Shown: positions 14,001 through 28,815, counted from the stretch's first letter. The stretch: 64,000 bases of DNA from Babylonia areolata (GCF_041734735.1 NC_134878.1:4083236-4147235), one strand, 5' to 3'. A program made the numbers and translations. Notes: generated by a model not told the origin, from the sequence alone.

Positions 14001-17000
14001 TTGACAGTGGGAGCTGTAGAGATTTTGTTGCTGTGTGTCACTGACAGTGGGAGCTGTAGAGATTTTGTTGCTGTGTGTCACTGACAATGGGAGCTGTAGG
14101 GATTTTGTTGCTGTGTCATTGACAGTGGGAGCTGCAGAAGGACAGGTGGGATCAACTGGAGACTCAGGGTGTGCTGGACACCTGTCTGCTAGCACACCTG
14201 TGGCCAGAGGCCCTGCCCCACAAACCTGTCCTTCTGGGGCTGATGGAGAAGCTGGACCTGGTCTGCCCCATGTCTTCCTCCACCCTGCAGGTGAGTTCTT
14301 TTTTTTTTTTTTTGCTGCCCCATCATCTGCACCGTTTCAATGGCATTACTCCCACGCCGCTTATTTAGATTCCCCCATACACGGCCACACCTGGGTTCGT
14401 CCGTCGCAGTTCCAGCGTTGGCAGTCCACAGGGAACCATCGATGTTAGGTCGCCAGGAGGCCACACGCCAGAGGAGACCCTGCACTGCTGCTGAGTCACT
14501 TTGGTGGTGTTTAGTGGTCCCTATTCTGTTTTAATGTACTTAGGACATCACCTACTAAGCCCCCTACTAATGACAATAATGGCTTAGTTGCGGAGCCAGA
14601 CTGAGTGAGCGTCCCTCCCAGAGTGGAGACCGCCACCATGTCCCTCAAACAATAGCCCCCCATGAATCTGCCGACACTGATGACATTGACAGGACTCACC
14701 CCAAGCACAGAAGTGGAGGGATATCGAAACTGAGGTCACCATGAGAGCAGGGCATGAAAGGCCACAGACTTTGAGACTATTTTGTTTATATTGATGACAA
14801 TGAAGGAGGAGGAGGATGACGATGATGATGACGATGTTGCTATGGAGGTCCATTTTGGTTTGGGATTGCGTGACAAGGCTGTACTCTACGCTTCCTGTCA
14901 TAATGATATCCTGGCGTTAACCAGGCCCGAGAGATACAGACACTTGCAGTGTTGGTCAGGTAATTAGAGCAACACACCCAAAGACGCATCCTTGAAGTGG
15001 ATGACACTCGACTGTGTGGTCCCAGTCTCCCCATTTAAGCCCACAGCACACTCAACTCTGGGTAGGAGCCGGCCATGGGCCGAAAAACCCACCTCTGCTG
15101 GGATTCGAACCCGCGTCCTCCCAGCCGTCAGTCTGCTACGCTAACCACTTCACCACGGTGGCTGGTAGGTGAGTTCTTCTCCGTCCTCAACACAGAATGA
15201 GCTAGTTTTCCTCATGAATTTTTCATCTGTTGAACGCATGATGAGTTAGTTTTCCTCGTGAATTTTTCATCTGTTGAACACATGATGAGTTTGTTCTCCT
15301 CATTAGTTTATTGTCTGTTGAACACATGATGAGTTCTCCTTGTTTGAGTTCTCCTTGTTTGTTTTTTGTTAGTTCTCCTTGTAGTTTATTGTCTGTTTGT
15401 TGTTCTTTTCAGTGGTATGTCATCTGTTGAACACGGGCTGAGTTGGTTCTTCTTATCACTGGTTTATTGTCTATTGAACACAAGATGAGTTAATTCTCCT
15501 CCTCCTTATTGGTCAGTTGTCTGTTGAATGCAAGATGAGTAAGGTCTTCTTCTCACTGATTAATGGTTAGATGAACACAAGATGAGTTAGTTCTTCTTTT
15601 CCTTGGTTTGTCTGTTGAACATAAGATGAGTTAGTTTTCCTTGTTAGTTTTTTCGTCTGTTGAATACAAGATGAGTTAGATCTTCTTCTCATTGGTTTAT
15701 TGTTTACAGAATCGAGATGAATTAGTTCTCATTCTCATTGTTTTGTTATCTGTTGAGCCCAAGGTGAGTTAGATATGTATGCATTCATTCATGTTAGTAT
15801 ACACATACATACTCGATGTCATCTGTGTTCTGATCTGTGGTGATGTCATCTGTGTGCTGTACTGATGTGATCTGTGTGCTGTAGTGATGTGATCTGTGTG
15901 CTGTGGTGATGTCATCTCTGTAGTGATGTCATCTGTGTGCTGTGGTGATGTCATCTGTGTGCTGTAGTGATGTCATCTGTGTGCTGTGGTGATGTCATCT
16001 GTGTAGTGATGTCATCTGTGTGCTGTTGGGATGTCATCTGTGTGCTGTGGTGATGTCATCTGTGTAGTGATGTCATCTGTGTGCTGTAGTGATGTCATCT
16101 GTGTGCTGTGGTGATGTCATCTGTGTAGTGATGTCATCTGTGTGCTGTTGGGATGTCATCTGTGTGCTGTGGTGATGTCATCTGTGTGCTGTGGTGATGT
16201 CATCTGTGTGCTGTAGTGATGTCATCTGTGTGCTCATCTGTGTGCTGTAGTGATGTCATCTGTGTGCTGTAGTGATGTCATCTGTGTGCTCATCTGTGTG
16301 CTGTAGTGATGTCATCTGTGTGCTGCAGTGATGCTGTGGTGATGTCATCTGTGTGCTGTGGTGATGTCACCAGTGTGCTGTACTGATGTCACCAGTGTGC
16401 TGTACTGATGTCACCTGTGTGCTGTAGTGATGTCATCTGTGGTCTGTACTGATGTGACCTGTGGTCTGTAGTGAAGTGACCTGTATATCCTACAGGATGG
16501 ACAGGATGAGGACCAGAAGTATGTTGTCCCAATGCGACTACGTCCCTCCCAGGATCTGGACACCATTTATGTCCAGAGTGCCGATGATGTGGTTTTCTAC
16601 CTGGACTTCTACGGGTTTTTGCCAGGTGAGGAAGGAACAGATGCTGCTGGTAGTGTCAGTGATTTGTTGACATGGAACGTAAGCATGCATGCACTCACAC
16701 AGACAGACCCAGACACACAGACACACACACAGACACACACACACACACACACACACACACGATCTCTTCCCTGTCTAGCCACTTGGGCCATTCCTCACTT
16801 CATGCAACAAAACCCACAACGTTTGACAATGCTTTTTTTTGTGTGTGCTGAAATGATCTCAGCCAATGATGGAGTGAAACACTTGATGGCTGCAGTTAGT
16901 GTGTGTTATTTAGATCTGGGATCAATGGCCAAAGTACCAAAGATTCATCTCCTTTACCAGCAAACAGTATGTTTTGTTTTATACCAGATTTTAGGCTTAC

Positions 17001-18238
17001 AGGAAACACTGCTCCATCTTTTGTGTATTCATGTGCCATAAAAAAAAGTTATTGTTGATCCATGCGGAACTGTGAAACAAAGGTGATTCCTACACTGTTG
17101 TTGGAGTTTGGAAACTTTTTTTTTTCTGCATACCTTCCCTAATGTGTCGAGGCACAAAAAGACACACACATAGAAAACGCCCTGTGTGTTTTCTTGTTAG
17201 ACAACAGTGGCTCTGCACACCCTAATGTGTCGAGACACAAAAAGACACACACATAGAAAACCCCACTGTGTGTTTTCTTGTTAGACAACAGTGGGTCTGC
17301 ATACCTTCCCTAATGTGTCGAGACACAAAAAGACACACACATAGAAAACCCTGCTGTGTGTTTTCTTGTTAGACAACAGTGGCTCTGCACACCCTGTGTC
17401 GAGACACAAAAAGACACACACATAGAAAACCCTGCTGTGTGTTTTCTTGTTAGACGACAGTGGGTCTGCACACCCTAATGTGTCGAGACACAAAAAGACA
17501 CACACATAGAAAACCCCACTGTGTGTTTTCTTGTCGCCAGACGGGCTGTTCTTCAGGATCCTGAACCGCACATTGCGGTGGTCCCAGGAGCGGGGAGGTC
17601 GTGACCAGTGTCTGTGTCGCCAGGTCGCCAGGTTTTACCTTGACCCCGACCACGACCTTGTGCTGCACATGTCACCTCGGCAACATCGCATCAAGGTCAT
17701 TTCCTTTTGTCTTTGACAAACATGGGAAGAATGTGTGGGAGAGAGGTTTTCAGGAGATGTTTGGAGCACAGCTGATTTGTTTGTTTGTTTTTCTCTCTGG
17801 CTGTCCTCTTCTCACATACCTTCTGTGTTGCTGTGTTGATGTAAGTGTGATGGGCGTGGCAGGACGTTGACTTGACATTTCCCAGAATGACTGCTTTGTT
17901 AATATTCTGTACTGTCATTTTTACATGCAAAGAGAGATGTTCTTTTGTCAGCGTAGTTTTTGAGTGGTGTGTATGTGTGATTTTGTGTGATTGTGTGTGA
18001 TTGTGTGTGTGTGTGTGTGTGTGTGATTGTGTGTGTGTGTTGTTTGTGTGCATGTGTGTGATTGTGTGTGTGTGTTGTTTGTGTGCATGTGTGTGATTGT
18101 GTGTGTTTGTGTGATTGTGTGTGTATGTGTGTGTGTGTGTGTGTGTGTGATTGTGCATTTGTGTGTGATTGTGCGTTTATGTGTGTGTGTGTGATTGTGT
18201 GTGTATGTGTGATTGTGTGTGTGTGTGTGTGTGTGTGT

Positions 18239-18282
<44 letters not shown>

Positions 18283-21200
18283 TTGTGTGTGTGTGTGATT
18301 GTGTGTGTGTGTGTGTGTTGACACATGCGCGCTGTGTATGTGCAGGTGGTGGTGATGAATGTTCAGCAACAGGAGGCCACGTCATCCAAGCGGAAAGGAA
18401 AGCCCAGCCCTGCAGTCTGTGCTCTGGTAAGCCTGACACTTTCAGAGATGCCAACTGTATGATTTCGCCGTGTTTTGTTACATTCGGTCGCACTTTGTTC
18501 TGACATTATGCCAACGTCAAAATTGTTCCGAGGTGTTCATTTTCAACTACATAGCATGGTCACATGTTTTCCTGTCGTAACATCACCCAGACACTCTAGA
18601 CCTATCGATCACCAGGCCAGGGCAGTCAATACCAACCTTGGTCTCACATGATGATGCTCAGCTAATTGTGTGCATGTTTACATTGAAACAGCATTGAGTG
18701 GACCAGTCAGCTTAATCGTTTGCCAGAACAAGGGAGAACATGGCTAAATCAAGTGTTTGTGTGCCTTACAGATAAATTATATGTTTGCTGATGTGGCTTG
18801 GAGTCTGTGTGTTCCTACCAAATTCAAAATGTTCCTACCAAATTTCCTGATTGTTCCTACAAACACTTGACAGGGGTTGGCATCTCTGTACTTCTGTAGT
18901 AAATGACCTGCGCTTTGTAAACTTATGGGCTGTAACGTCTCACCTTGTACGTTCTGTGGCAAACTGATTGCTGTTGATAAATCTGTTAGTCATTCGTCAG
19001 GATAATTGAGAGAATCAGGGGAAAAGAGGTATGGTGATGGACTGTGGTTGAGAGTTACTGGCCTTGTAACAGTCCTGGGCCAAGTTACATGAGGTGATCT
19101 TTGTAGAGACGGGCGCAATAGCCGACTGGTTAAAGCGTTGGACTTTCAGTCCGAGGGTCCCGGGTTCGAATCACAGTGACGGCGCCTGGTGGGTAAAGGG
19201 TGGAGATTTTTACGATCTCCCAGGTCAACATATGTGCAGACCTGCTAGTGCCTGAACCCCCTTCTTCTTGTATATGCAAGCAGAAGATCAAATACGCACG
19301 TTAAAGATCCTGTAATCCATGTCAGCGTGCACACCCCCGAAAACGGAGTATGGCTGCCTACATGGCGGGGTAAAAACGGTCACACACGTAAAAGCCCACT
19401 CGTGTGCATACGAGTGAACGCAGAAGATGATGATCTTTGTAGAGCTAAGTATGCTCAGAGTTAAGAAAGTTCCTAAGTGTATGGAATTCACCGTTGAGTT
19501 AGGAACAAACAGGAACAAATAAGCAAATTTAGCGCTGCAAAGTTCGCTCACGCAACCCATCCCAGTATCTTATCCCAAGTTTGTTCATTCAACAACGTTT
19601 GCTTTCATTTTATTTTCCATTTGATTTCCTTTGCATGGACCAGAAGTCCATGTTTTGTTGAGTTTTGTGCCTAACAGTGGTTGAACGACAGATGCAGTTG
19701 AATGATAAGAGTGCTGGACGTCATATCTGAGGGTCCTGAATTGGATTTAGTGTCGGCCCCTGTTGGATTAGCCCTGTGCATTTGACACAACTGTATGCTT
19801 TGAGACTATGAGAATTCCTGCATAGGGAGGAAACTCAGCAGCTCCATGCATGCACGCACACCAATTAAAAAAATTCTCTTTACTCACCATTTGGAGAAAT
19901 AAGATGAAAAAATTCTAGATATCACTTTACCCAATTCAGCCATTATTTTTTTTTTCTATTTGAAGTGAACTGGTACAGGTGAAAAGAAAATCAAACACAG
20001 ATAAACCCTACTTCCAGATTCTTAAGAATGTAAAAAAAATTTGTTGTTGAAGTCACTAAAGCCACAGAAAGTCATGGATAAGTGGCATGAAGTAATTTTC
20101 CAAGTTCAAAGAAAGTACTGAAACTTTCAGAAACAAAATGAAAGTCATTGTTTTATATTCTGTGCATACTATTTGATTTACTTTTGTTGTGAAGAAGAAG
20201 AAGAAAAATGTTCAGTTATGTGTGTGGGACTAAGAACAAAATACACCCCCCCCCCTTCCATCTGAGAAGTGAGACGGACTGGTGTCATCATTGCACAAAA
20301 CATAAAACACCTGAGAAATTAATGAAACAGATAGGTGTCATCATTGCACAAAACATTAAGCCCCTGAGAAATAAAACAGACTGGTGTCATTGCACATAAC
20401 ATAAAACATCTGAGAAATGAGACTGATAGGTGTCATCATTGCACAAAACATAAAACACCTGAGAAATGAGACAGATAGGTGTCATCATTGCACATAACAT
20501 AAAACACCTGAGAAATGAGACAGATAGGTGTCATCATTGCACACAACATAAAACACCTGAGAAATGAGATCGACTGGTGTCATTATTGCACAAAATAAAA
20601 CACCTGAGAAATGAGACAGATAGGTGTCATCATTGCACACAACATAAAACACCTGGGAAATGAGACAGATAGGTGTCATCATTGCACAAAACATAAAACA
20701 CCTGAGAGATGAGACAGATAGGTGTCATCATTGCACAAAACATAAAATGTCTGAGAAATGAGACAGATAGGTGTCATCATTGCACAAAACATAAAACACC
20801 TGAGAGCCGCCGTGGCGAAGTGGTTAGCGTCGCGGACTGACGGCTGGGAGGACGTGGGTTCGAATCCCAGCGGAGGTGGGTTTTTCGGCCCGTGGCCGGC
20901 TCCTACCCAGAGTTGAGTGTGCTGTGGGCTTAAATGGGGAGACTGGGACCACACAGTCGAGTGTCATCCACTTCAAGGATGCGTCTTTGGGTGTGTTGCT
21001 CTAATTACTTGACCAACACTGCAAGTGTCTGTATCTCTCGGGCCTGGTTAACGCCGGGATATCATTATGACAGGAAGCGTAGAGTACAGCCTTGTCACGC
21101 AGTCCCAAACCAAAATGGACCTCCATAGCAACATCGTCATCATCATCGTCATCCTCCTCCTCCTTCATCGTCATCAATATAAACAAAATAGTCTCAAAGT

Positions 21201-21650
21201 CTGTGGCCTTTCATGCCCTGCTCTCATGGTGACCTCAGTTTCGATACCCCTCCACTTCTGTGCTTGGGGTGAGTCCTGTCAATGTCGTCAGTATCGGCGG
21301 ATTCGTCGGGGGCTGTTGTTTGAGGGACGTGGTGGCGGTCTCCACTCTGGGGGGGACGCTCACTCAGTCTGGCTCCGCGACTAAGCCATTATTGTCGTTA
21401 GTAGGGGGCTTAGTAGGTGGTGTCCTAAGTACGTAAAATCAGAACAGGCACCACTGAACACCACCGAAGTGACTCAGCAGCAGTGCAGGGTCTCCTCTGG
21501 TGTGTGGCCTCCAGGCGACCTAACATCGATGGTTCCCTGTGGACTGCCGACGCTGGAACTGCGACAGATGAACCCGGGTGTGGCCGTGTATGGGGCAATC
21601 TAAATGAGCGGCGTGGGAGTAATGCCACTGAAACGGTGCAGATGATGGGG

Positions 21651-21698
<48 letters not shown>

Positions 21699-24600
21699 AC
21701 CTGAGAAATGAGATTGAATGGTGTCATTATTGCACAAAATATAAAACACCTGAGAAATGAGACAGATAGGTGTCATCATTGCACAAAACATAAAACATCT
21801 GAGAAATGAGACAGATAGGTGTCACCATTGCACACAAAATAAAACACCTGAGAAATGAGACAGATTCATTGTTGTCTTTGTGCAGGTAAGGAATTTTGTG
21901 GAGTCCACACTGGTGGACCTTCGGCACCTGTGGATGAAGCGGATTGGGTACCAGGTGTGCGTGGTGTGTCCCTGTGAGCGGGTGTGTGAGGAGCACAAGA
22001 TGGAGGGCTGCCTCAAGGAGAGTTGTCTCCACTTCTTGCACCTGGACGAGTGTTTGGTGAACAAGGTGAGGGGGGCTGCTTGTGTTGTGTCGTCTGTGTT
22101 CTTATTTTAGAAAAGGTATGTACGTACTTGAACATGGATGTTCTTCGTTAAGAAAAGATATGTACATTAATGTAGATATATTTCGTTTAGAAAAGATATG
22201 TATGTATATGAACATTGATGTTGTTTGTTTAGAAAAGTTATGTACATGAATACGTACACGAATATGGATGTTCTTTGTTTAGAAAAGTTATGTACATGAA
22301 TATAGATGTTCTTCGTTTAGAAAAGATGTGTTACGTACACGATTATGGATGTTCTTCATTTAGAAAAGATTTGTTACATACACAGATATGGATATTCTTC
22401 ATTTAGAAGAGATTTGTTATGTACATGAATATGGATGTTCTTCGTTTTGAAAAGATAGGTTAAGTACATGAACATGGATGTTCTTCATTCAAAAAAGATA
22501 TGTATGTACATGAATATGGATGTTCTTTGTTTAGAAACGATATGGACATATGTGAATATGGATGCATGCTCAGACACACAAATTGAAGGAAATGTAGACG
22601 GGCGCCATAGCCGAATGGTTAAAGCGTTGGACTTTCGATCTGAGGGTCCTGGGTTCGAATCACGGCGACGGCGCCTGGTGGGTAAAGGGTGGAGATTTTT
22701 ATGATCTCCCAGGTCAACATATGTGCAGACCTGCCAGTGCCTGAACCCCCTTTGTGTGTATACACAAGCACAAGATCAAATACGCACGTTAAAGATCCTG
22801 TAATCCATGTCAGCGTTCGGTGGGTTATGGAAACAAGAACATACCCAGCATGCACACCCCCGAAAGCGGAGTATGGCTGCCTACATGGCGGGGTAAAAAC
22901 GGTCATACACGTAAAAAGCCCACTCGTGTATATACGAGTGAACGTGGGAGTTGAAGCCCACGAACGCAGAAGAAGAAGAAGAAGAAGAAGGAAATGTAAT
23001 GCTTCAGGCCATGTGGTGATTTAACAAGCAGTAGCAATTTTGAACAGGCATTCAAACAGATTTGTTCAGCAAGAAAGAAGAGAATGTGTCAGTGTGTGCT
23101 GAGAGGAGGAGGGGGGCAGAATGGTTAAGACACTGACCTGCCAGTACAGTGTGCTGAGGGTCAGGGTTCAAATCCCAGTCTCGCCACTTCTCCCAAGTTT
23201 GACTGGAAAATCGAACTGAGCGTCTGGTCATTTGGATGAGACAGCAAACCAAGGGTTCTATTTGCAGCATGTACTTAGTGCACTGAAAAAGAACTTATAG
23301 CAACATAAAGTTTTGACTTCTGGCAAAATTCTGTTGAAATCCACCCTGTCAGGTACACAAGCACGTATTTTGTATTTGTATTTCTTTTTATCACAGCAGA
23401 TTTCTCTGTGTGAAATTCGGGCTGCTCTTCCCAGGGAGAGCGCGTCGCTACACTACAGCACCACCCATTTTTTTGGTATTTTTTCCTGCATGCAGTTTTA
23501 TTTGTTTTTCCTATCGATGTGGATTTTTCTACAGAATTTTGCCAGGAACAACCCTTTTGTTGCCATGGGTTCTTTTACGTGCGCTAAGTGCATGCTGCAC
23601 ACGGGACCTCGGTTTATCGTCCCATCCGAATGACTAGCGTCCAGACCACCACTCAAGGTCTAGTGGAGGGGGAGAAAATATCGGCGGCTGAACCGTGATT
23701 CGAACCAGCGCGCTCAGATTCTCTCGCTTCCTAGGCGGACGCGTTACCTCTAGGCCATCACTCCACTCGACCATCACTCCACTCTGGGCCTGATTGATGC
23801 ATTGGGTTGATGCTGCAGTCAGGCATCTGCCATGCAGATGTGGTGTAGTGTTTGTTGATTCATCTGAATGCATTGATGCCTCCTTGAGAAACTGAAACTG
23901 TATGCTGGTGTGTTTGTATGGCTGTCTGCTAGGGGACATTGGTGATAAAACATTGTGTGCTGGTGTGTTTGTATGGCTGTCTGCTAGGGGACATTGGTGA
24001 TAAAACACACAGTGTGCCGGTGTGTTTGTATGGCTGTCTGCTAGGGGACATTGGTGATAAAACATTGTGTGCTGGTGTGTTTGTATGGCTGTCTGCTAGG
24101 GGACATTGGTGATAAAACATTGTGTGCTGGTGTGTTTGTATGGCTGTCTGCTAGGGGACATTGGTGATAAAACATTGTGTGCTGGTGTGTTTGTATGGCT
24201 GTCTGCTAGGGGACATTGGTGATAAAACATTTTGTGCTGATGTGTTTGTATGGCTGTCTGCTAGGGGACATTGGTGATAAAACATTGTGTGCTGATGTGT
24301 TTGTATGGCTGTCTGCTAGGGGACATTGGTGATAAAACACAGAGTGTGCTGGTGTGTTTGTATGGCTGTCTGCTAGGGGGGATTGGTGTTAAAACACAGT
24401 GTGTGCTGGTGTGTTTGTATGGTTGTCTGCCAGGGGAGATTGGTGATAAAACAGAGTGTGCTGGTGTGTTTGTATGGCTGTCTGCTAGGGGAGATTGGTG
24501 ATAAAACAGAGTGTGCTGGTGTGTTTGTATGGCTGTCTGCTATGGGGGATTGGTGATAAAACACAGTGTGCTGGTGTGTTTGTATGGCTGTCTGCCAGGG

Positions 24601-27600
24601 GACATTGGTGATAAAACACAGAGTGTGCTGGTGTGTTGGTATGGCTGTCTGCTAGGGGACATTGGTGATAAAACATTGTGTGCTGGTGTGTTTGTATGGC
24701 TGTCTGCTAGGGGACATTGGTGATAAAACATTGTGTGCTGGTGTGTTTGTATGGCTGTCTGCTAGGGGAGATTGGTGATAAAACATTGTGTGCTGGTGTG
24801 TTTGTATGGCTGTCTGCCAGGGGACAATGGTGATAAAACACAGAGTGTGCTAGTGTGTTTGTATGGCTGTCTGCTAGGGGACATTGGTGATAAAACATTG
24901 TGTGCTGGTGTGTTGGTATGGCTGTCTGCTAGGGGACATTGGTGATAAAACATTGTGTGCTGGTGTGTTTGGCTGTCTGCTAGGGGACATTGGTGATAAA
25001 ACACAGAGTGTGCTGGTGTGTTGGTATGGCTGTCTGCTAGGGGACATTGCACGGATGTTCAGTGCTGGCACTTTAGTTGGCCCAGCGAAAGTTCATGAAC
25101 CCAGGAAGTAGGGCATGGATATAAATAAACGTGGCTGACAAACAGGCCGTGCCAGCGGCACTCGCTGTACGCTTGTTCAGCGGTAAATCTGCTTTGTTTC
25201 TTTCGCGCATCATCTTCCCGGATGGATTGGAAATAACGACAAAAGAAGTGGGTTTCTACAAAGAATGCAAAATGAGCTTTCCATTGACTCCAAACACAAT
25301 ATATTTTCTTACATAGCAATTGTTGCGGCAACGGTTGAAACATGCATGAAGAAAGAGAAGAGAAGGTCAAGCAGAAACATGATCGCAAAAATCGTAAAAT
25401 TTAAATCCCTCTCTAAGAAAACATACGCTTATTACAATGAAATCGTAAAAATCACCAAAACATTTAGCATGCCTGCATGCAGATCAGCCCACCCTTTTGA
25501 GTTGTAGATTTTTTCTTGTCAGCACAACAAGTGTTTAAATGAACACACTGTAGCATGGTGAGTGCAAGCAGCAGGGGCATGTAGAGCAGGGTGAGTGTAA
25601 TCGCTGCAGGAAATGTGTGGATGCTATGGAAGCGTGAGAAAAGTGGGGCAGGGGCTGCGGGGCCAAGTGAAACAAAGAAGGCAGTGTCCAGGTTTGGCAC
25701 GCGGGGCCAGAAATTCCGCGCGCGGTGAATGCGCCGGCCAATGCAGAGTGTGGTGGGAAAGTCTGGCATTAAAAAAAGTTTGACCCCAGACGCTAGACGC
25801 TGCTCGGAAACTAAAGAGGTGGATTTTGTGCTCGGCTGAGCAGCCGTGATTGGTGATAAAACATTGTGTGCTGGTGTGTTTGTATGGCTGTCTGCGAGGG
25901 GACATTGGTGATAAAACACAGAGTGTGCTGAAGTGTTTGTATGGCTGTCTGCTAGGGGAGATTGGTGATAAAACACAGAGTGTGCTGGTGTGTTTGTATG
26001 GCTGTCTGCTAGGGGACATTGGTGATAAAACACAGTGTGCTGGTGTGTTTGTATGGCTGTCTGCTAGGGGAGATTGGTGATAAAACACAGTGTGCTGGTG
26101 TGTTTGTATGGCTGTTTGCTAGGGGACATTAGTGATAAAACACAGAGTGTGCTGATGTGTTTGTATGGCTGTCTGCTAGGGGACATTGGTGATAAAACAT
26201 TGTGTGCTGATGTGTTTGTATGGCTGTCTGCTAGGGGACATTGGTGATAAAACACAGAGTGTGCTGGTGTGTTTGTATGGCTGTCTGCTATGGGGGATTG
26301 GTGATAAAACACAGTGTGTGCTGGTGTGTTTGTATGGCTGTCTGCCAGGGGACAATGGTGATAAAACACAGAGTGTGCTAGTGTGTTTGTATGGCTGTCT
26401 GCTAGGGGACATTGGTGATAAAACACAGAGTGTGCTGGTGTGTTTGTATGGCTGTCTGCTAGGGGAGATTGGTGATAAAACACAGAGTGTGCTGGTGTGT
26501 TTGTATGGCTGTCTGCTAGGGGAGATTGGTGATAAAACACAGAGTGTGCTGGTGTGTTTGTATGGCTGTCTGCCAGGGGACATTGGTGATAAAACACAGA
26601 GTGTGCTAATGTGTTTGTATGGCTGTCTGCTAGGGGAGATTGGTGATAAAACATTGTGTGCTGATGTTTGTATGGCTGTCTGCTAGGGGACATTGGTGAT
26701 AAAACACATTGTGTGCTGATGTGTTTGTATGGCTGTCTGCTAGGGGACATTGGTGATAAAACACAGAGTGTGCTGATGTGTTGACATGGCTTTGTGGCAG
26801 GTGGTGTGCTGTGATCACCGACGTGTGAAGACAGAATGCTTCCAGCAGTGGTTCCCTCAGCCAGCTGTTTCAGGTAAGACTGTCAGGAAAGTCGTCATGG
26901 TTCCCAGAACAGCTGTGCCACCATCTTGGAAAGAGACTGATTTGAATGGTTGTGAATATTCCTGGGGCAGTAATCATGTTGTGAAAGAATGGTGTGGCTA
27001 CATTCACACTAAGCCCAGCCATTTGCAACAGCAACACACTTCAGTCAGACACAGCCAGTTGCCGTCAGCCTGACACAGCAACACACTTCAGTCAGACACA
27101 GCCAGTTTCCGTCAGCCTAACACTAGACACAGCCAGTTGCTGTCAGCCTGACACAGCAACACACTTCAGTCAGACACAGCCAGTTGCTGTCAGCCTGACA
27201 CAGCAACACACTTCAGTCAGACACAGCTGGTTGCTGTCAGCCTGACACAACAGCACACTTCAGTCAGCCTGATACAGCAACACACTTCAGTCAGACACAG
27301 CAACACACCAGTCTGACACAACAGCACACTTCAGTTAGACGGACACAGCAACACACTTCAGTCAGACACAGCCAGTTACTCATACTGTCAGATGGAAGAA
27401 ATTTGTATTATTGGGATTCCCTGTGCTGGTGTCATTGAAGAGTTGCATCCCTTGGGCCAGCTGTCTGCATCATCAGTCTGTGTGAATCAAATCAAAAAGC
27501 TGGCTGGACATGGCTGGTAGCCAGTGTGAACACTTACCGTTGGCATCCACGGCATAAAAAAGCACAAAATGATGTGCACACAATTTGTGGCCAGGTGCTG

Positions 27601-28474
27601 TCAGCTGCTGTTGCCAACTGACTGGGCTTGATGTGAATGTAGCCTCTGAGAAATAGTAGACTGGTAGCAGGTTTGTCGTTCTTTAAGAATTCCAACAAGA
27701 TTTCACTTTGAATTTCACTATTGTTGCATTGAAAATGATCCCCCACATAAGGCATTGTACAGGTTGTTGTCATGATTATTGATGAGAAGTAAAAAAAAAA
27801 AAAAAAGAAAAAGAAAAAAAGGGATGCATCATGACAGAGTGAAACCATTGCCAGAAGAAGTGACACAAGTTCACAAGTTGGTGTAGCATGGCTGAGCTAC
27901 TGTGACATCTCTCCCGATGGGGATTTTTCTTGAGTCACAGCTTTCTGTTTGCATTTATCTGTCAGTTTTGTCCCCCTTCCCTCAGAATGAGAGTTATGCT
28001 TGTGTGTGAATGACTTGGTGTGAAACCATTTCGGTTTGTCCGTGCAGATGATTGAGCGCTGTCAAGATGTATTATCATTATCATCGTTCATTATGGTGAT
28101 GTTAGGGTTCAAGTCCCCGGTCCTGCCCAGTGCCAAGCTGAGCAGCGAGACGTACGGCAACATAGAGAAGCACATTGAGGATCTGCCGACGTGGATGAAG
28201 GGGGCGGCCAAGCTCCTCAACGGGGGGGCCGCCAACCAGGACTGGGTGGCTCTGGCACACCTGTTAGGTAATGATGATGATGATAATGTAATGATCATAG
28301 TTATAATGATAGATTTGTGTAAGAGTGTGTGTGTGTGTGTTTGTGTGCGGAGGGGAGGGTGATTAGAGGTGTGTGTGGAAACGAAGCCACTGTAGTGTAT
28401 TGCTTGCTTGTATGTATTTTGCATTAGATATGTAGCTTTTCGATTTTTTGGTCCAACCTTTGCCATGTTGTGTG

Positions 28475-28516
<42 letters not shown>

Positions 28517-28776
28517 CTGTACTTGGATATGTTGGGTGAGTGACGAGCCTATGGAGGCACAATTTATTTCCAAATTGATGAATAAAGATGTTTTGTATTG
28601 TAATGTATAGAAGACTTACATGGCGCAAACTCCCCATACAATGTGCTCTGAGTGCCTCACAATGAAACAACACATATACAGTAGGGCATAATAACATACC
28701 TCTGCATATAAAACACTTATATGTGTATTATGTCTATATTCACCAAGACAGTACTACAGATTGCAGATATGAACAA

Positions 28777-28815
<39 letters not shown>

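Noticed and set aside
11208-14195. Asn/Ser/Gln-rich open frames on the minus strand
   Set aside because: Translation of the 40-bp array, intronic to ROCO on the other strand.
20813-20885. tRNA gene
   Set aside because: Head of the S3 element; copied with the same body at 14301 in reverse.
25131-25507. Two open frames of 61 and 80 codons inside the DNA transposon
   Set aside because: No transposase motif, no similarity recognised; element is non-autonomous.
23634-26818. Repetitive 'SPSRQPYKHTSTLCVL' frames on the minus strand and 'VCLYGCLLGDIGDKTQS' on the plus strand
   Set aside because: Product of the ~57-bp minisatellite.
28048-28105. Upstream extension of exon 14 from the acceptor at 28046
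   Set aside because: Open, but phase 0 does not match the phase 1 end of exon 13; the added residues are low-complexity.
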